Shown in pieces: positions 8,647 through 17,491 of a stretch of DNA of 43,465 nt. The notes beneath the pieces are model-generated. The model was given only the letters and a program-made list of their open reading frames with translations, had not been told where the DNA came from and did not search any database. A program made the translations under genes and the position numbers. Numbering within the stretch: position 1 is the first letter of the stretch; each line of letters starts with the position of its first letter. Origin of the DNA: Methylococcales bacterium (lineage in GTDB: Bacteria; Pseudomonadota; Gammaproteobacteria; Methylococcales; Methylomonadaceae); the NCBI GenBank assembly GCA_026399095.1, contig JAPLRP010000029.1:1-43465 (forward strand), read 5' to 3'.

Positions 8647-10784
8647 CACCGCCTGTTAATCTGTATGTATTAGTCTTGTTTGGTTTGATTCTGCTGTCAT
8701 TGCAGTTGATGAGTTCTGCAATGCAGGAATCTTCACAACTAAGCGCGATGTATTCATGGCTATTGTTATTTAATGCACTGGGTTCGGTTGTATTGTTGAT
8801 TTTGGTCGGCGCCAACATCTATTCATTGGTTCAGCACACAAAACGACGGGAAGCCGGTTCGCGGTTAACAACACGAATGGTTTCGTTATTTGTAGTATTG
8901 GCTTTGGCACCCGCTGTTATTGTGTTTTATTTTTCTATGCAGTTTTTACATCAGGGTATTGATAGCTGGTTTAATGTCGAAATAGATCGCGCCATGGAAG
9001 ATGCACTTGAGCTGAGTCAAGCATCATTGGATCAAAGGATGCGCTGGCACTTAAAGCAAACTCAGCAATTAACAGAAAAGCTGGAAGAATCTTCCGAAAA
9101 TCAGGTGACTTTGGAAATAGAAAACTTGCGAGAATTATCAGGCGCATCAGAGATGACACTTTTTTCTCGTCAAGGTCGAATTATTGCTTCAAGCAGTATT
9201 AATCCGGGTGATATTTTACCGAGTTTGCCGGATGAGCATATATGGTTGCAGTTACGGCAAAATGGTTTGTACGTCGCCATAGCGCCGGTTCATGAAGAAG
9301 AATTAATGGTACGGGTTATAGTGACTGTCAAAGCGCAGGAGTCACAGTACTTACAGGCGTTATATCCTGTGCCGGTAAGGATTGCAGATTTGGCGGATTC
9401 GGTTGAATTTGCCTTCGTACGTTATCAGGAAATGAATTATTTAAGAAATTCATTAAAAATGAGTTTCTCGCTGGCCTTGTCGTTAGTTTTATTGATGAGT
9501 TTGTTGGCGGCGATATGGGTCGCTTTTATCAGTGTCCGTAATATTACTGCGCCAGTAAAGGCACTCGTTAAAGGCACGCAGGCTGTGGCTTCAGGCCATT
9601 ATGACCAACAGTTGCCCGTTATTGCTCAAGATGATTTGGGGTTTCTTGTTGAGTCTTTTAATGATATGACTCATCGAATAGCACAGGCTCGTGATGAAAC
9701 CAGAAAAGCGGGTTTTGAAGTGGAAAATCAACGGGCTTATCTGGAAACGATATTAGCGAATTTAACGGCCGGGGTCATCAGTTTTGATGCCGTTTATAAA
9801 ATCCGCACGGCTAATCAGGCGGCTTACCGAATTTTTCATGTTCATGTTAATCAGTTTATCGGTCGGACTCTATTGGAGCTTGTTGAGAGCTACTCTGAGT
9901 TAGCTGAGTCGTTAAAATCAATACAACGATTATTGGAGCAGGCAGATGATATTTGGCAGCAGCGGATTGCATTTTTAGGCCCTAATGGACGGCAGGAGTT
10001 GCTTTGTAGAGGAACACCCTTGTTTTCGCAAGAAGGCTTACGTGTTGGTGCTGTTGTTGTATTTGATGATGTTACAGATTTAATTCAAGCGCAGAAGAAC
10101 GCTGCTTGGGGAGAGGTAGCAAGAAGGTTGGCTCACGAGATTAAAAATCCGTTAACACCTATTCAGTTGTCAGCAGAAAGATTACAGCACAAATTGGCGG
10201 ATAAACTGGAGTCAGCTGATGCAGCAATTCTTCAGCGTTCAACTCGAACTATTGTGCAACAGGTTGAAGCCATGAAAGAAATGGTTGATGATTTTTCCGA
10301 ATACGCCAAGCCATCCAAAAAGCAGACAGTAGATATTGATTTGCCCTGTCTGGTTAAAGAGGTATTGGCGTTGTATGCATTAAAGTCCGGTGTGAGGTTT
10401 AAAGCAGATTATGAGACTGGTTTGTCGATGATTAATGGCGACCCAGTCAGCATTAGACAGGTACTGCATAATTTGATAAAAAATGCGCTTGAAGCGATAG
10501 GTGCCTATGGTTTAGTCGAGTTAAGTGTGCGCGGGGTAAGAAAAAATAACACTGATTTTGTAGAGATCGCACTTTATGATGACGGACCTGGTATAAAAGA
10601 AGAGCAAATTGAAAAAATTTTTGAACCTTACGTCACAACCAAAGCCAAAGGCACAGGATTGGGTTTGGCGATAGTGAAAAAGATAATTGAAGAACATGGT
10701 GGTGCAATATGGATTGACACTAACCGTAAGGTGGGAGCGGGCTTTATAATTCAGCTTCCTGCATGTAACTCTGAACAGTTGTAA
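8628..10784 (+). CDS. ntrY: NtrY-type sensor histidine kinase
   Basis: Membrane-bound sensor of the NtrYX pair, linked in other bacteria to nitrogen and redox or envelope signals. Three membrane segments lie in the first 105 residues and a fourth near residues 280-305, bracketing an extracytoplasmic region. HAMP follows (FISVRNITAPVKAL), then a PAS region, then the H-box ARRLAHEIKNPLTPIQ, N-box LHNLIKNALEAI, DDGPGI and GTGLGLAIVKKI of the kinase core. ATG at 8628 (MATEKITPP) is chosen; TTG at 8619 is in frame. The gene overlaps the DUF4390 gene and is followed after six bases by ntrX. Confidence 0.93.
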   Translation: MATEKITPPVNLYVLVLFGLILLSLQLMSSAMQESSQLSAMYSWLLLFNALGSVVLLILVGANIYSLVQHTKRREAGSRLTTRMVSLFVVLALAPAVIVFYFSMQFLHQGIDSWFNVEIDRAMEDALELSQASLDQRMRWHLKQTQQLTEKLEESSENQVTLEIENLRELSGASEMTLFSRQGRIIASSSINPGDILPSLPDEHIWLQLRQNGLYVAIAPVHEEELMVRVIVTVKAQESQYLQALYPVPVRIADLADSVEFAFVRYQEMNYLRNSLKMSFSLALSLVLLMSLLAAIWVAFISVRNITAPVKALVKGTQAVASGHYDQQLPVIAQDDLGFLVESFNDMTHRIAQARDETRKAGFEVENQRAYLETILANLTAGVISFDAVYKIRTANQAAYRIFHVHVNQFIGRTLLELVESYSELAESLKSIQRLLEQADDIWQQRIAFLGPNGRQELLCRGTPLFSQEGLRVGAVVVFDDVTDLIQAQKNAAWGEVARRLAHEIKNPLTPIQLSAERLQHKLADKLESADAAILQRSTRTIVQQVEAMKEMVDDFSEYAKPSKKQTVDIDLPCLVKEVLALYALKSGVRFKADYETGLSMINGDPVSIRQVLHNLIKNALEAIGAYGLVELSVRGVRKNNTDFVEIALYDDGPGIKEEQIEKIFEPYVTTKAKGTGLGLAIVKKIIEEHGGAIWIDTNRKVGAGFIIQLPACNSEQL

Positions 10785-10790
10785 AATATT

Positions 10791-12152
10791 ATGAGCGCCA
10801 ATACACCCTGTATACTAGTCGTAGATGATGAGCCGGATATTCGTAGATTAGTCTGCGAAATACTCGAGGATGAAGGTTATCAAGTTGCTGCGGCAGAAAA
10901 TGCGAGCGTAGCTCGAGAGTTAAAAAAATCCCGACCACCTAATTTGATTTTGCTGGATATATGGATGCCGGATACGGATGGCATTACCTTGTTGAAAGAA
11001 TGGGTTGCTGAAGATGAAATGCTTTGCCCTGTCGTTATGATGTCAGGTCATGGTTCGGTTGAGTCGGCTGTTGAAGCGACAAGGTTAGGTGCTTATGATT
11101 TCCTTGAGAAACCGTTGTCGCTGGCAAAATTATTGTTGATTGTTGAAAGAGCATTGGAAGCGGGACATCTTCAAAAAGAAAACGCTGGACTTAGGAAGCA
11201 ATTGGTTGTTGATATTGAACCAGTCGGCAAGAGCGCTGCTGTCGCCAGAATTAAGGATCAATTAAAGCGATTGGCTCAACATGATACTTTGGTCTTGTTC
11301 GGCGGCGAGGCCGGAGTCGGCAAAGAATTGTATGCGCGTTATTTGCATAATAACAGTGGGCATCGGAATGGCCCCTTTGTAGATGTGGCGGTAGGTAGTA
11401 TATCGCCAGAAAATTCGGCCGTAGAGTTTTTTGGTAAAGAAAATCTGGGTAAAATTTATCCGGGGTTGTTAGAAAAGGCGCACAAAGGGACGTTGTTTTT
11501 GAGCGAAATAGGTGGGATGGACAAGGAAACTCAGTTACGTTTGCTCAGTGCTCTGGAATCAAGTTCTTTTTTACGGGTAGGAGGTAGTGAGGCAGTGCGG
11601 TTTGACGTAAGGGTGGTAGCGTCAACCCGTATAGCAATGGATGAAGAGGTTAAATCAGGACGTTTCAGGCAGGATCTTTATTATTTGCTTAATGAAGTTA
11701 CCCTCAATATCCCCCCGCTTAGAGAGCATAGTGAAGACGTTCCGGGATTGTTGAGTTTTTATGTGGATTATTTTGTTAATCAGGATAAATTGGCTTTTCG
11801 CAAATTTTCAATGGCAGCGCAAAACTTTTTACGTAACTACAGCTGGCGTGGCAATGTAAGGGAATTAAAAAATTTGGTGCAGCGTCTAATGATTTTGGGG
11901 GTTGGCGAAGAGATAGAGTTAGATGAGGTGAAGTCTGCTTTAGGATCAGTTGTGGGCGATGTGATTGCCTCGTCTTCGGTTCCTGAATTTTTTAATTTGC
12001 CTTTAAAAGACGCCAGGGATCATTTTGAAAAAGCTTATCTGGAATATCATTTTGAACGAACCGGCGGGAGTGTTGCGAAATTGTCAGCAGCAGTGGGTAT
12101 GGAGCGTACACATCTTTATCGCAAATTACATTCCTTAAATATTAAATTATAA
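10791..12152 (+). CDS. ntrX: NtrX-type response regulator without GAFTGA motif
   Basis: Partner regulator of NtrY, 453 residues. The receiver domain has D12/D13, phospho-acceptor D56 in ILLDIWMPD and K107. The AAA+ domain has Walker A GGEAGVGKEL (171-180). In the place of the sigma-54-contacting GAFTGA loop it reads FFGKENLGKIYPG, with no recognisable motif. In Walker B the usual LFLDEIG is LFLSEIG (Ser238 for Asp). The C-terminal Fis-type helix-turn-helix ends GMERTHLYRKLHSL. Some NtrX proteins are known to lack GAFTGA, so it probably acts as an ordinary DNA-binding regulator and not a sigma-54 activator. Last gene of the rsmB-DUF4390-ntrYX run. Confidence 0.9.
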   Translation: MSANTPCILVVDDEPDIRRLVCEILEDEGYQVAAAENASVARELKKSRPPNLILLDIWMPDTDGITLLKEWVAEDEMLCPVVMMSGHGSVESAVEATRLGAYDFLEKPLSLAKLLLIVERALEAGHLQKENAGLRKQLVVDIEPVGKSAAVARIKDQLKRLAQHDTLVLFGGEAGVGKELYARYLHNNSGHRNGPFVDVAVGSISPENSAVEFFGKENLGKIYPGLLEKAHKGTLFLSEIGGMDKETQLRLLSALESSSFLRVGGSEAVRFDVRVVASTRIAMDEEVKSGRFRQDLYYLLNEVTLNIPPLREHSEDVPGLLSFYVDYFVNQDKLAFRKFSMAAQNFLRNYSWRGNVRELKNLVQRLMILGVGEEIELDEVKSALGSVVGDVIASSSVPEFFNLPLKDARDHFEKAYLEYHFERTGGSVAKLSAAVGMERTHLYRKLHSLNIKL

Positions 12153-12172
12153 ATTCCGTGAATAATATTTAG

Positions 12173-12190
12173 ACCTTGATCAAACAAGGT
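12173..12190. repeat. Short perfect inverted repeat after ntrX
   Basis: ACCTTG and CAAGGT are separated by ATCAAA, 20 bases after the ntrX stop. There is no T-run behind it, so it is not a standard terminator. It is not an FNR site either, because only one half resembles TTGAT. It could be an operator for the downstream ribosomal unit or chance. Confidence 0.3.
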
Positions 12191-12329
12191 AGAGTACTGT
12201 AAAATGAAAAAGATAAACCGGTGGGTGTAGGTATTTTCTTTTTTATCGCAAATTACATTTGGTAGTAAATTATAAAGTAGGTGCAATGATGTTACATATT
12301 GTGCTTTACACCTGAATAATAAATAAACA

Positions 12330-12358
12330 TTGAAAATAATGACAATGTTTAGTAGAAT
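12330..12358 (+). promoter_or_regulatory. Sigma-70 promoter for rplM-rpsI
   Basis: TTGAAA (12330-12335) and TAGAAT (12353-12358) with exactly 17 bases between. Transcription would begin about 12365, leaving a leader of some 36 bases. A small stem-loop, GCTC (12363-12366) with GAGC (12374-12377), lies at the leader start. L13 autogenously regulates rplM-rpsI in E. coli through the leader, so this hairpin may matter, but that is inference. Confidence 0.65.
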
Positions 12359-12400
12359 TCTCGCTCTTTTATTGAGCCTTTAGAGAAAGACTAAGTAACG

Positions 12401-12829
12401 ATGAAAACATTTAGTGCAAAAATAGCAGAAGTTAAGCGCGATTGGTATGTAGTTGATGCAGATGGGAAGACGCTGGGTCGCCTTGCTTCTGAAATTGCAC
12501 TGCGGCTTCGTGGAAAACATAAACCAGAATACACACCGCATGTTGATACCGGTGATTACATTATCGTTGTAAACGCAGAAAAAATCGGCGTTACCGGCAA
12601 TAAAGAAAAAAATAAATTATATCAACATCATACAGGCTATATTGGTAACCTTAAAACCGTTACTTTAGGTAAGTTAAGACAAACGTTCCCTGATCGTATT
12701 CTTAACACAGCTGTTAAAGGTATGTTACCAAACAATCCATTAGGCCGTGCAATGTTCAAGAAATTGAAAGTGTATGCAGGACCTGAACACGATCATCAGG
12801 CTCAACAGCCAAAAGTTTTAGAATTATAA
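12401..12829 (+). CDS. rplM: 50S ribosomal protein L13
   Basis: Large-subunit protein binding 23S rRNA early in assembly. The 142-residue length and segments [35 protein letters not shown] and the C-terminal [16 protein letters not shown] are diagnostic. Start ATG at 12401 sits about 36 bases after the predicted transcription start. It is followed after 11 bases by rpsI, the universal L13-S9 operon. Confidence 0.98.
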   Translation: MKTFSAKIAEVKRDWYVVDADGKTLGRLASEIALRLRGKHKPEYTPHVDTGDYIIVVNAEKIGVTGNKEKNKLYQHHTGYIGNLKTVTLGKLRQTFPDRILNTAVKGMLPNNPLGRAMFKKLKVYAGPEHDHQAQQPKVLEL

Positions 12830-12840
12830 GCGAGTAGACC

Positions 12841-13233
12841 ATGGCAGCAGCTCAGTATTACGGAACAGGTCGTCGTAAAAGTGCAGTAGCACGAGTTTAC
12901 GCAACATCAGGCACTGGAAAAATAACTATTAACAAGAAAACCATTGAAGACTATTTTGGTCGCAAAACAGATCAAATGGTTTCTCGTCAACCACTTGAAT
13001 TGGTTGATATGGTTACCAAATTTGATATCAATGTGATTGTTAAAGGTGGTGGCCCTTCTGGTCAAGCAGGTGCTATTCGTCACGGTTTAACACGTGCGTT
13101 AATGGTGTATGACGAAGGTTTACGTCCAGCGCTTAGACAAGCGGGTTTTGTAACTCGTGACTCGCGTATTGTAGAGCGTAAGAAAATTGGTTTGCATAAA
13201 GCCAGAAAGCGTCCACAATACTCGAAACGTTAA
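12841..13233 (+). CDS. rpsI: 30S ribosomal protein S9
   Basis: Small-subunit protein whose C-terminal tail reaches the P-site tRNA. The 130-residue protein shows [15 protein letters not shown] near the start, [16 protein letters not shown] in the middle and the conserved basic end [11 protein letters not shown]. It is the second gene of the rplM-rpsI unit, and a terminator-like hairpin lies about 50 bases after its stop. Confidence 0.98.
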   Translation: MAAAQYYGTGRRKSAVARVYATSGTGKITINKKTIEDYFGRKTDQMVSRQPLELVDMVTKFDINVIVKGGGPSGQAGAIRHGLTRALMVYDEGLRPALRQAGFVTRDSRIVERKKIGLHKARKRPQYSKR

Positions 13234-13278
13234 GTATTTGTTTCATGGCAGGTAGCTTTAGTTACCCATTATGAAATT

Positions 13279-13314
13279 AAAAGGTCGCATTCGAAAGAGT
13301 GGGGCCTTTTTTTA
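13279..13314 (+). terminator. Rho-independent terminator after rpsI
   Basis: AAAAGGTC on the left pairs with GGGCCTTTT on the right across a loop of about 16 bases, followed by a run of seven T. The stem includes weak or wobble pairs. Confidence 0.6.
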
Positions 13315-13434
13315 TGAGCTTAATAAAGGGATCATCTCCGGTTAAGAATGATGTAATATTAGCGCCTTGAAAAATGATTTTTTCTATTTGCAATGCTAAA
13401 ATTTAACCATTAACGAATTAAGTAAATTTAAAAG

Positions 13435-14190
13435 ATGTCAACTGACTCTAAAAAATCACCCAATAAACTCATTGCACTGGAATTTAAGACCAGTACTTTT
13501 TCGGTCCCTGTTTTAATGTTGCTGACGGATGATTTAATTAGCATTGAACAACAGCTCAAAGAAAAAGTTAATCAAGCGCCAGATTTTTTTAAAAATTCAC
13601 CTTTAGTTCTTGATCTGCAAAACATTAATAAACTTAGCTCTATTATTAATATTTCTGCATTGGTAGGGATTATTCGTAAGGCAGGTTTATTGACCGTCGG
13701 TCTGCGCGGTGGTAACGTAGAGCAAAACAAACAGGCGTCGGAGTTGCTTATCCCGGTTTATTCGGCTCTTAGCGGAAGCGTTTTAGCTGAAAATAAAAAA
13801 GAAAAAAAATCGTCGCCAACACCAGAGTCGAAAGTAGATGAAAAAGCAGGCGTAATAATAACCACTTTAATTACCCAGCCGATACGTTCCGGACAGCGTA
13901 TCTATGCAGAAGGTGATTTGATTATCCTGTCTCAGGTTAGTGCTGGTGCTGAAATTATCGCGGAAGGTAATATTCATGTCTACAATACCTTAAGAGGGCG
14001 AGCATTGGCAGGCGTGCAAGGAAATGAAGATGCCCGTATTTTCTGCTTTGATCTACAGGCCGAGCTTATTTCTATCGCTGGCAACTATAAGGTTAGTGAG
14101 GATTTAGATAAAAGCGTACGCAACAAGCCTGTTCAGATCTACTTGCAAAACGAGGCATTAATTATAAAAGATATTGTGCAACCCCATTAA
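13435..14190 (+). CDS. minC: Septum site-determining protein MinC
   Basis: Inhibitor of FtsZ polymerisation that keeps division at midcell. The N-terminal domain (about residues 10-115) resembles MinC-N. A lysine-rich linker (KKEKKSSPTPESK) leads to the beta-helical C-terminal domain, recognisable from TQPIRSGQRIYAEGDLIIL, SAGAEIIAEGNIHVY, LRGRALAGVQGN and ARIFCFDLQAELISIAG. Length 251. It starts the minCDE operon, with minD initiating 16 bases after its stop. Confidence 0.95.
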   Translation: MSTDSKKSPNKLIALEFKTSTFSVPVLMLLTDDLISIEQQLKEKVNQAPDFFKNSPLVLDLQNINKLSSIINISALVGIIRKAGLLTVGLRGGNVEQNKQASELLIPVYSALSGSVLAENKKEKKSSPTPESKVDEKAGVIITTLITQPIRSGQRIYAEGDLIILSQVSAGAEIIAEGNIHVYNTLRGRALAGVQGNEDARIFCFDLQAELISIAGNYKVSEDLDKSVRNKPVQIYLQNEALIIKDIVQPH

Positions 14191-14206
14191 CATAGAGGAA
14201 AATTTT

Positions 14207-15016
14207 GTGGCAAGAATCATAGTCGTAACATCTGGTAAAGGCGGAGTTGGTAAAACAACAACAAGTGCCGCAATTGCCATGGGACTTGCAAAAAAAGGTC
14301 ATAAAACAGCAGTTATTGACTTTGATGTAGGTTTGCGTAATTTGGATTTAATCATGGGTTGTGAGCGTCGTGTCGTTTATGACTTTGTGAATGTCATTAA
14401 TGGTGAAGCAACCCTTAATCAAGCCTTGATTCGTGATAAAAATTGCAATTTACTTTATATATTGCCGGCCTCACAAACTCGTGACAAAGATGCGTTAAGT
14501 CAGGAAGGTGTGGGCAGAGTTTTAGACGAGTTAAAAAAAGATTTTAAATATATTGTTTGCGATTCACCGGCGGGTATTGAAAAAGGTGCTCATTTGGCGA
14601 TGTATTTTGCTGATGATGCCTTTGTCGTGACAAATCCTGAAGTTTCTTCAGTGCGCGATTCAGACAGAATGCTAGGTATTTTATCCAGCAAATCGCGTAG
14701 AGCAGAGCAGAATGAAGAGCCTATTAATGAGTTTTTACTGTTAACTCGTTATTCTCCTGAAAGAGTAAAACTAGGAGAAATGCTTAGTGTAGAGGATGTG
14801 CAAGATATTTTGTCCTTACATTTGTTGGGCGTTATACCGGAATCAAAATCGGTGTTAAATGCGTCAAACTCAGGTACCCCTGTTATTCTCGATGAGAAGA
14901 GTGATGCGGGTCAAGCCTATGCCGATATTGTTGCTCGCTATTTAGGTGAGGAAAGGCCGCATCGTTTTATCGATGATAAAAAAGGGTTTTTTAGGAATCT
15001 TTTCGGGGGCAAGTGA
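14207..15016 (+). CDS. minD: Septum site-determining ATPase MinD
   Basis: Membrane-cycling ATPase that recruits MinC and oscillates under MinE control. The deviant Walker A is SGKGGVGKTT, and DFDVGLRNLDLIMGCERR and VCDSPAGIEKGA are diagnostic. The C-terminal amphipathic membrane-targeting helix is present (KKGFFRNLFGGK). I start at GTG 14207 (MARIIVVTSGKGG), with GAGGA seven bases upstream. An earlier GTG at 14174 would overlap minC and add 11 residues not found in the family. The stop TGA shares a base with the minE ATG. Confidence 0.97.
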   Translation: MARIIVVTSGKGGVGKTTTSAAIAMGLAKKGHKTAVIDFDVGLRNLDLIMGCERRVVYDFVNVINGEATLNQALIRDKNCNLLYILPASQTRDKDALSQEGVGRVLDELKKDFKYIVCDSPAGIEKGAHLAMYFADDAFVVTNPEVSSVRDSDRMLGILSSKSRRAEQNEEPINEFLLLTRYSPERVKLGEMLSVEDVQDILSLHLLGVIPESKSVLNASNSGTPVILDEKSDAGQAYADIVARYLGEERPHRFIDDKKGFFRNLFGGK

Positions 15017-15282
15017 TGAGTTTACTCGATTATTTTAAAATATCTAAAGTCGGAACAGCATCCCTTGCAAAAGAAAGGTTGCAAATTCTGGTGGCGCATG
15101 AACGAACATCATTGAATCAGCCAACTTATCTTCCGCAATTGCAAAAAGAATTGCTGGAAGTTATACGAAAATATGTTAATGTCAGCCAAGATGCGATTTC
15201 GGTTAGTTTTGAGCAGGATGAACATCAGGAAACTCTGGAACTAAATATTGTGTTACCAGAGCTTCAAACCAAGAACACGTAA
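15016..15282 (+). CDS. minE: Cell division topological specificity factor MinE
   Basis: 88-residue protein that stimulates MinD ATPase. The N-terminal anti-MinCD helix region reads ASLAKERLQILVAHER; the C-terminal topological specificity domain follows. Start ATG at 15016 overlaps the minD stop (TGATG), so translation is coupled. A GTG three bases upstream is in frame but less likely. Confidence 0.95.
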   Translation: MSLLDYFKISKVGTASLAKERLQILVAHERTSLNQPTYLPQLQKELLEVIRKYVNVSQDAISVSFEQDEHQETLELNIVLPELQTKNT

Positions 15283-15316
15283 TAACTTCAATCAACACTT
15301 ATACGGGTGACTTAAT

Positions 15317-15514
15317 ATGCTTAACACAATCGGTGATGCAGCGGGGGAAGTTTGGCAATATCTGGATAAAAACGGATCAGCCAGTGTAACTAAAATTACA
15401 ACTGAAACTGGACTTAATAAAAATGATGTTCAGCGTGGGATTGGTTGGCTACTTAAAGAAGACAAACTTGCAATTGAACTAGTCGGTCGTACTGAAACAT
15501 TGTCACTTAAATAA
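15317..15514 (+). CDS. Small winged helix-turn-helix protein (DUF2582-like)
   Basis: 65 residues forming one winged helix: MLNTIGDAAGEVWQYL, then VTKITTETGLNKNDVQRGIG as the helix-turn-helix, then LLKEDKLAIELVGR as the wing. It matches the small DUF2582-type proteins of bacteria and archaea, whose role is not established. It starts 34 bases after minE and ends at a terminator, so it may be transcribed with the min genes. DNA binding is expected from the fold but no target is evident. Confidence 0.8.
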   Translation: MLNTIGDAAGEVWQYLDKNGSASVTKITTETGLNKNDVQRGIGWLLKEDKLAIELVGRTETLSLK

Positions 15515-15525
15515 AGCGTTTAAAG

Positions 15526-15578
15526 GTGCAGGTTAGCGAACTGATGGCTTGGTTAGGTTAACTTGCACATGTTTTTTA
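15526..15578 (+). terminator. Terminator-like hairpin after the winged-helix gene
   Basis: GTGCAGGTTA (15526-15535) pairs with TAACTTGCAC (15559-15568) with one G-U pair, around a 23-base loop, followed shortly by six T. It would end the minCDE and winged-helix transcript before the convergent PepSY gene. Confidence 0.5.
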
Positions 15579-15678
15579 GGTAAATAAAAAGGCAGAACCG
15601 GCTTTAGCCTCAATTGTCGCGGTCATCAAAAAAATAATTGACAACCGTTCGAGATATAGCGGTCTTAGTACAGCGTGA

Positions 15679-17031
15679 TTATTTTTTGCCAAATCGTTTA
15701 TGTTTATTTAATAAAACCACTTGTAGCTGCTTGATCCATTTCAACAGCATGTCATAAGCTATTCTAATATGCGGTGTTAAGGTTTTTGCTTTTTTTGCAA
15801 ATAAACGAATAAGTAAATAAGCCTCGTAAATTAAACGATAGTTACCTTTACGTAGTCGACGTAATAGCGGTATCAATGCCGAATAATTGACTTCCCGATC
15901 ACGCACCCAGCCGGTTCGGCACAGCCAACGCAGTAAACCGCTTATATAAAGTACAAACACGCTTAACCCACTAAGAAACCAAATAAAGCGACCTTTAGCT
16001 CCTAGCGCTTCGCCTGTATGCAATGGCCATATCCAGGTGGCAAAAATTTCCCCCTTCGAGAATTTGGCAGGATTGCGTACCTCTTTAATTTGGCCGCTCC
16101 AGCGATCCACCCAAATCGTTGTAAAAGGATGTCTCTGATTGACTTCACTGCTTTGTCGCAAATTAATGCGATAAATCCCGGTATCACCGGCTGGTGTTGT
16201 AACTCGTCTGAGTTCGGCTTTTGGAAAAGGGGCTTGAGCAACAAAAGAAGCTGCAGATAAACCGGTCGGGTGATTATTGGGAATGGCTGTGCTGGTGATT
16301 GTCCGGCCGGTTTGGCCATGCTCCATACCAGATGAGCCGGTAAAGGTTTCCAATATTGAGGGATAACTAAGCAAAAAACCGGTAAATGCCAGTACTATTA
16401 AAGAAACTGCGCTAATCAAGCCCATAAAACGATGTAAATCAAACGCAAACACCATCATGCCGGCTTTATATCGAACCTTAAAAGCCAAGCTTAATGCTTT
16501 TATTCCCGGCCACCACAAATAAAGCCCGGAACCGCAAGACATCAATAAAAATAGTCCTAAAATGCCGACGGCATTCCAGCCAAAACGATCAAGTCTAAGT
16601 TGGGTATGTAAATCAAGCAGCCAAGTTGTAGCGGTTGTTCCCCAAAAACGACTCATTACTACATCGCCGGTATAAGGATTGACGGATACCATTAAAGGCG
16701 CATAAAGCTCAAAAAAAGTTTCTGTCGGTTTTTCGTACCAAGCCGTTACCATGCCTTGAGGGGAGCGAGGCATTTCCAGCGTCCATGCGCCATAACGATT
16801 GGGGTGTGCGGTCCGTACCGAAGCCATCATCTTATCAAGAGATTGATACGTGCCTTGAGGTACTTTAATAATTAGTTGTGGATTTAATAACCCGTCCAGT
16901 TCTTCGCGGTAGATACTGATGCTGCCTGACAGTCCCATCAGTGCGAAAAAAAGACCCAGACTTAACGCCAAATAAAGATGAGCCTTAAGCCAGGTTGTGC
17001 GCGTAAGAAGCTGAAAGATTGTATTTTTCAT
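15679..17031 (-). CDS. PepSY-associated transmembrane protein (PiuB-like)
   Basis: 450-residue inner-membrane protein of the PepSY_TM family, often linked to iron or siderophore reduction and uptake. The N-terminus is a membrane anchor (LKAHLYLALSLGLFFALMGL SGS region). Further helices appear near residues 155-175, 200-225 and 340-365, each next to family features: DLHTQLRLDR, FDLHRFMGL, WPLHTGEALG, with histidines that could bind haem. Periplasmic PepSY-like regions carry NPYTGDVV and WVDRWSGQI. The C-terminus is basic and cytoplasmic. It is a single gene on the minus strand facing the winged-helix gene. No metal regulator box was recognised upstream. Confidence 0.85.
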   Translation of the reverse strand: MKNTIFQLLTRTTWLKAHLYLALSLGLFFALMGLSGSISIYREELDGLLNPQLIIKVPQGTYQSLDKMMASVRTAHPNRYGAWTLEMPRSPQGMVTAWYEKPTETFFELYAPLMVSVNPYTGDVVMSRFWGTTATTWLLDLHTQLRLDRFGWNAVGILGLFLLMSCGSGLYLWWPGIKALSLAFKVRYKAGMMVFAFDLHRFMGLISAVSLIVLAFTGFLLSYPSILETFTGSSGMEHGQTGRTITSTAIPNNHPTGLSAASFVAQAPFPKAELRRVTTPAGDTGIYRINLRQSSEVNQRHPFTTIWVDRWSGQIKEVRNPAKFSKGEIFATWIWPLHTGEALGAKGRFIWFLSGLSVFVLYISGLLRWLCRTGWVRDREVNYSALIPLLRRLRKGNYRLIYEAYLLIRLFAKKAKTLTPHIRIAYDMLLKWIKQLQVVLLNKHKRFGKK

Positions 17032-17157
17032 GAAATTTTTTGGTGATCATAATAATTAAATATTATCCCATAGAGTGTGCTGTATTGTCTTAGGCGAGAG
17101 TAAAGCAGCTGTTCAGTGAGTAAGCTAAGTGAGGGTTATGTCCAAGAAATAGTGCAA

Positions 17158-17190
17158 TTAATTGATAAAGCAACTTGATTTATCAATTAA
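17158..17190. repeat. 12-bp perfect inverted repeat with 9-base loop
   Basis: TTAATTGATAAA (17158-17169) and TTTATCAATTAA (17179-17190) are exact reverse complements around GCAACTTGA. The right arm is followed by ATTTTT. The stem has little GC, so it would be a weak terminator. It may be an operator between the two divergent genes. Confidence 0.6.
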
Positions 17191-17422
17191 ATTTTTAGAC
17201 AAGCACAAGAATTAATTCATTAGCAAATTTCAAGCTGGTAGGTTGTATAACAGTTAAAGTGGATTAGGCGTCAAGCAACCCATGCATTGTTTGAACATTA
17301 TGCCGGAACTTTGATGGGTGGGTATCTTTCGGCTAAGCTACCCGAAACGTACTCTATTTGTAATTCGCTCTTTTTGTATTGTTTTTAGTAATATGCATTC
17401 AATGACCAAAATGCCTTCAGCA

Positions 17423-17451
17423 CTGACTTTATTGGTCGAACCGGATAGAAT
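17423..17451 (+). promoter_or_regulatory. Candidate promoter of the ABC importer operon
   Basis: CTGACT (17423-17428) and TAGAAT (17446-17451) with 17 bases between, about 40 bases before the chosen start of the substrate-binding protein. The -10 is good, the -35 moderate. Confidence 0.45.
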
Positions 17452-17491
17452 AGATGGTTTTTAATGCCGGTCTATTGAGATGGTTTTTTTT

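Larger units (their letters stand above)
17032..17491. other. Intergenic region between the PepSY gene and the ABC operon
   Basis: About 460 bases without a credible gene on either strand. It holds the divergent promoters, a strong AT-rich hairpin at 17158-17190, several weak inverted repeats around 17270-17350 (for example GGGTA...TACCC) and a candidate promoter at 17423-17451. Confidence 0.6.

Noticed and set aside
12173-12190. Possible FNR/ANR site (TTGATCAAACAAGG)
   Set aside because: Only the left half fits TTGAT; the right half lacks ATCAA at the proper spacing.
17032-17491. Fur box or riboswitch between the PepSY gene and the ABC operon
   Set aside because: No GATAATGATAATC-like array and no conserved riboswitch core seen; only a hairpin and a candidate promoter.
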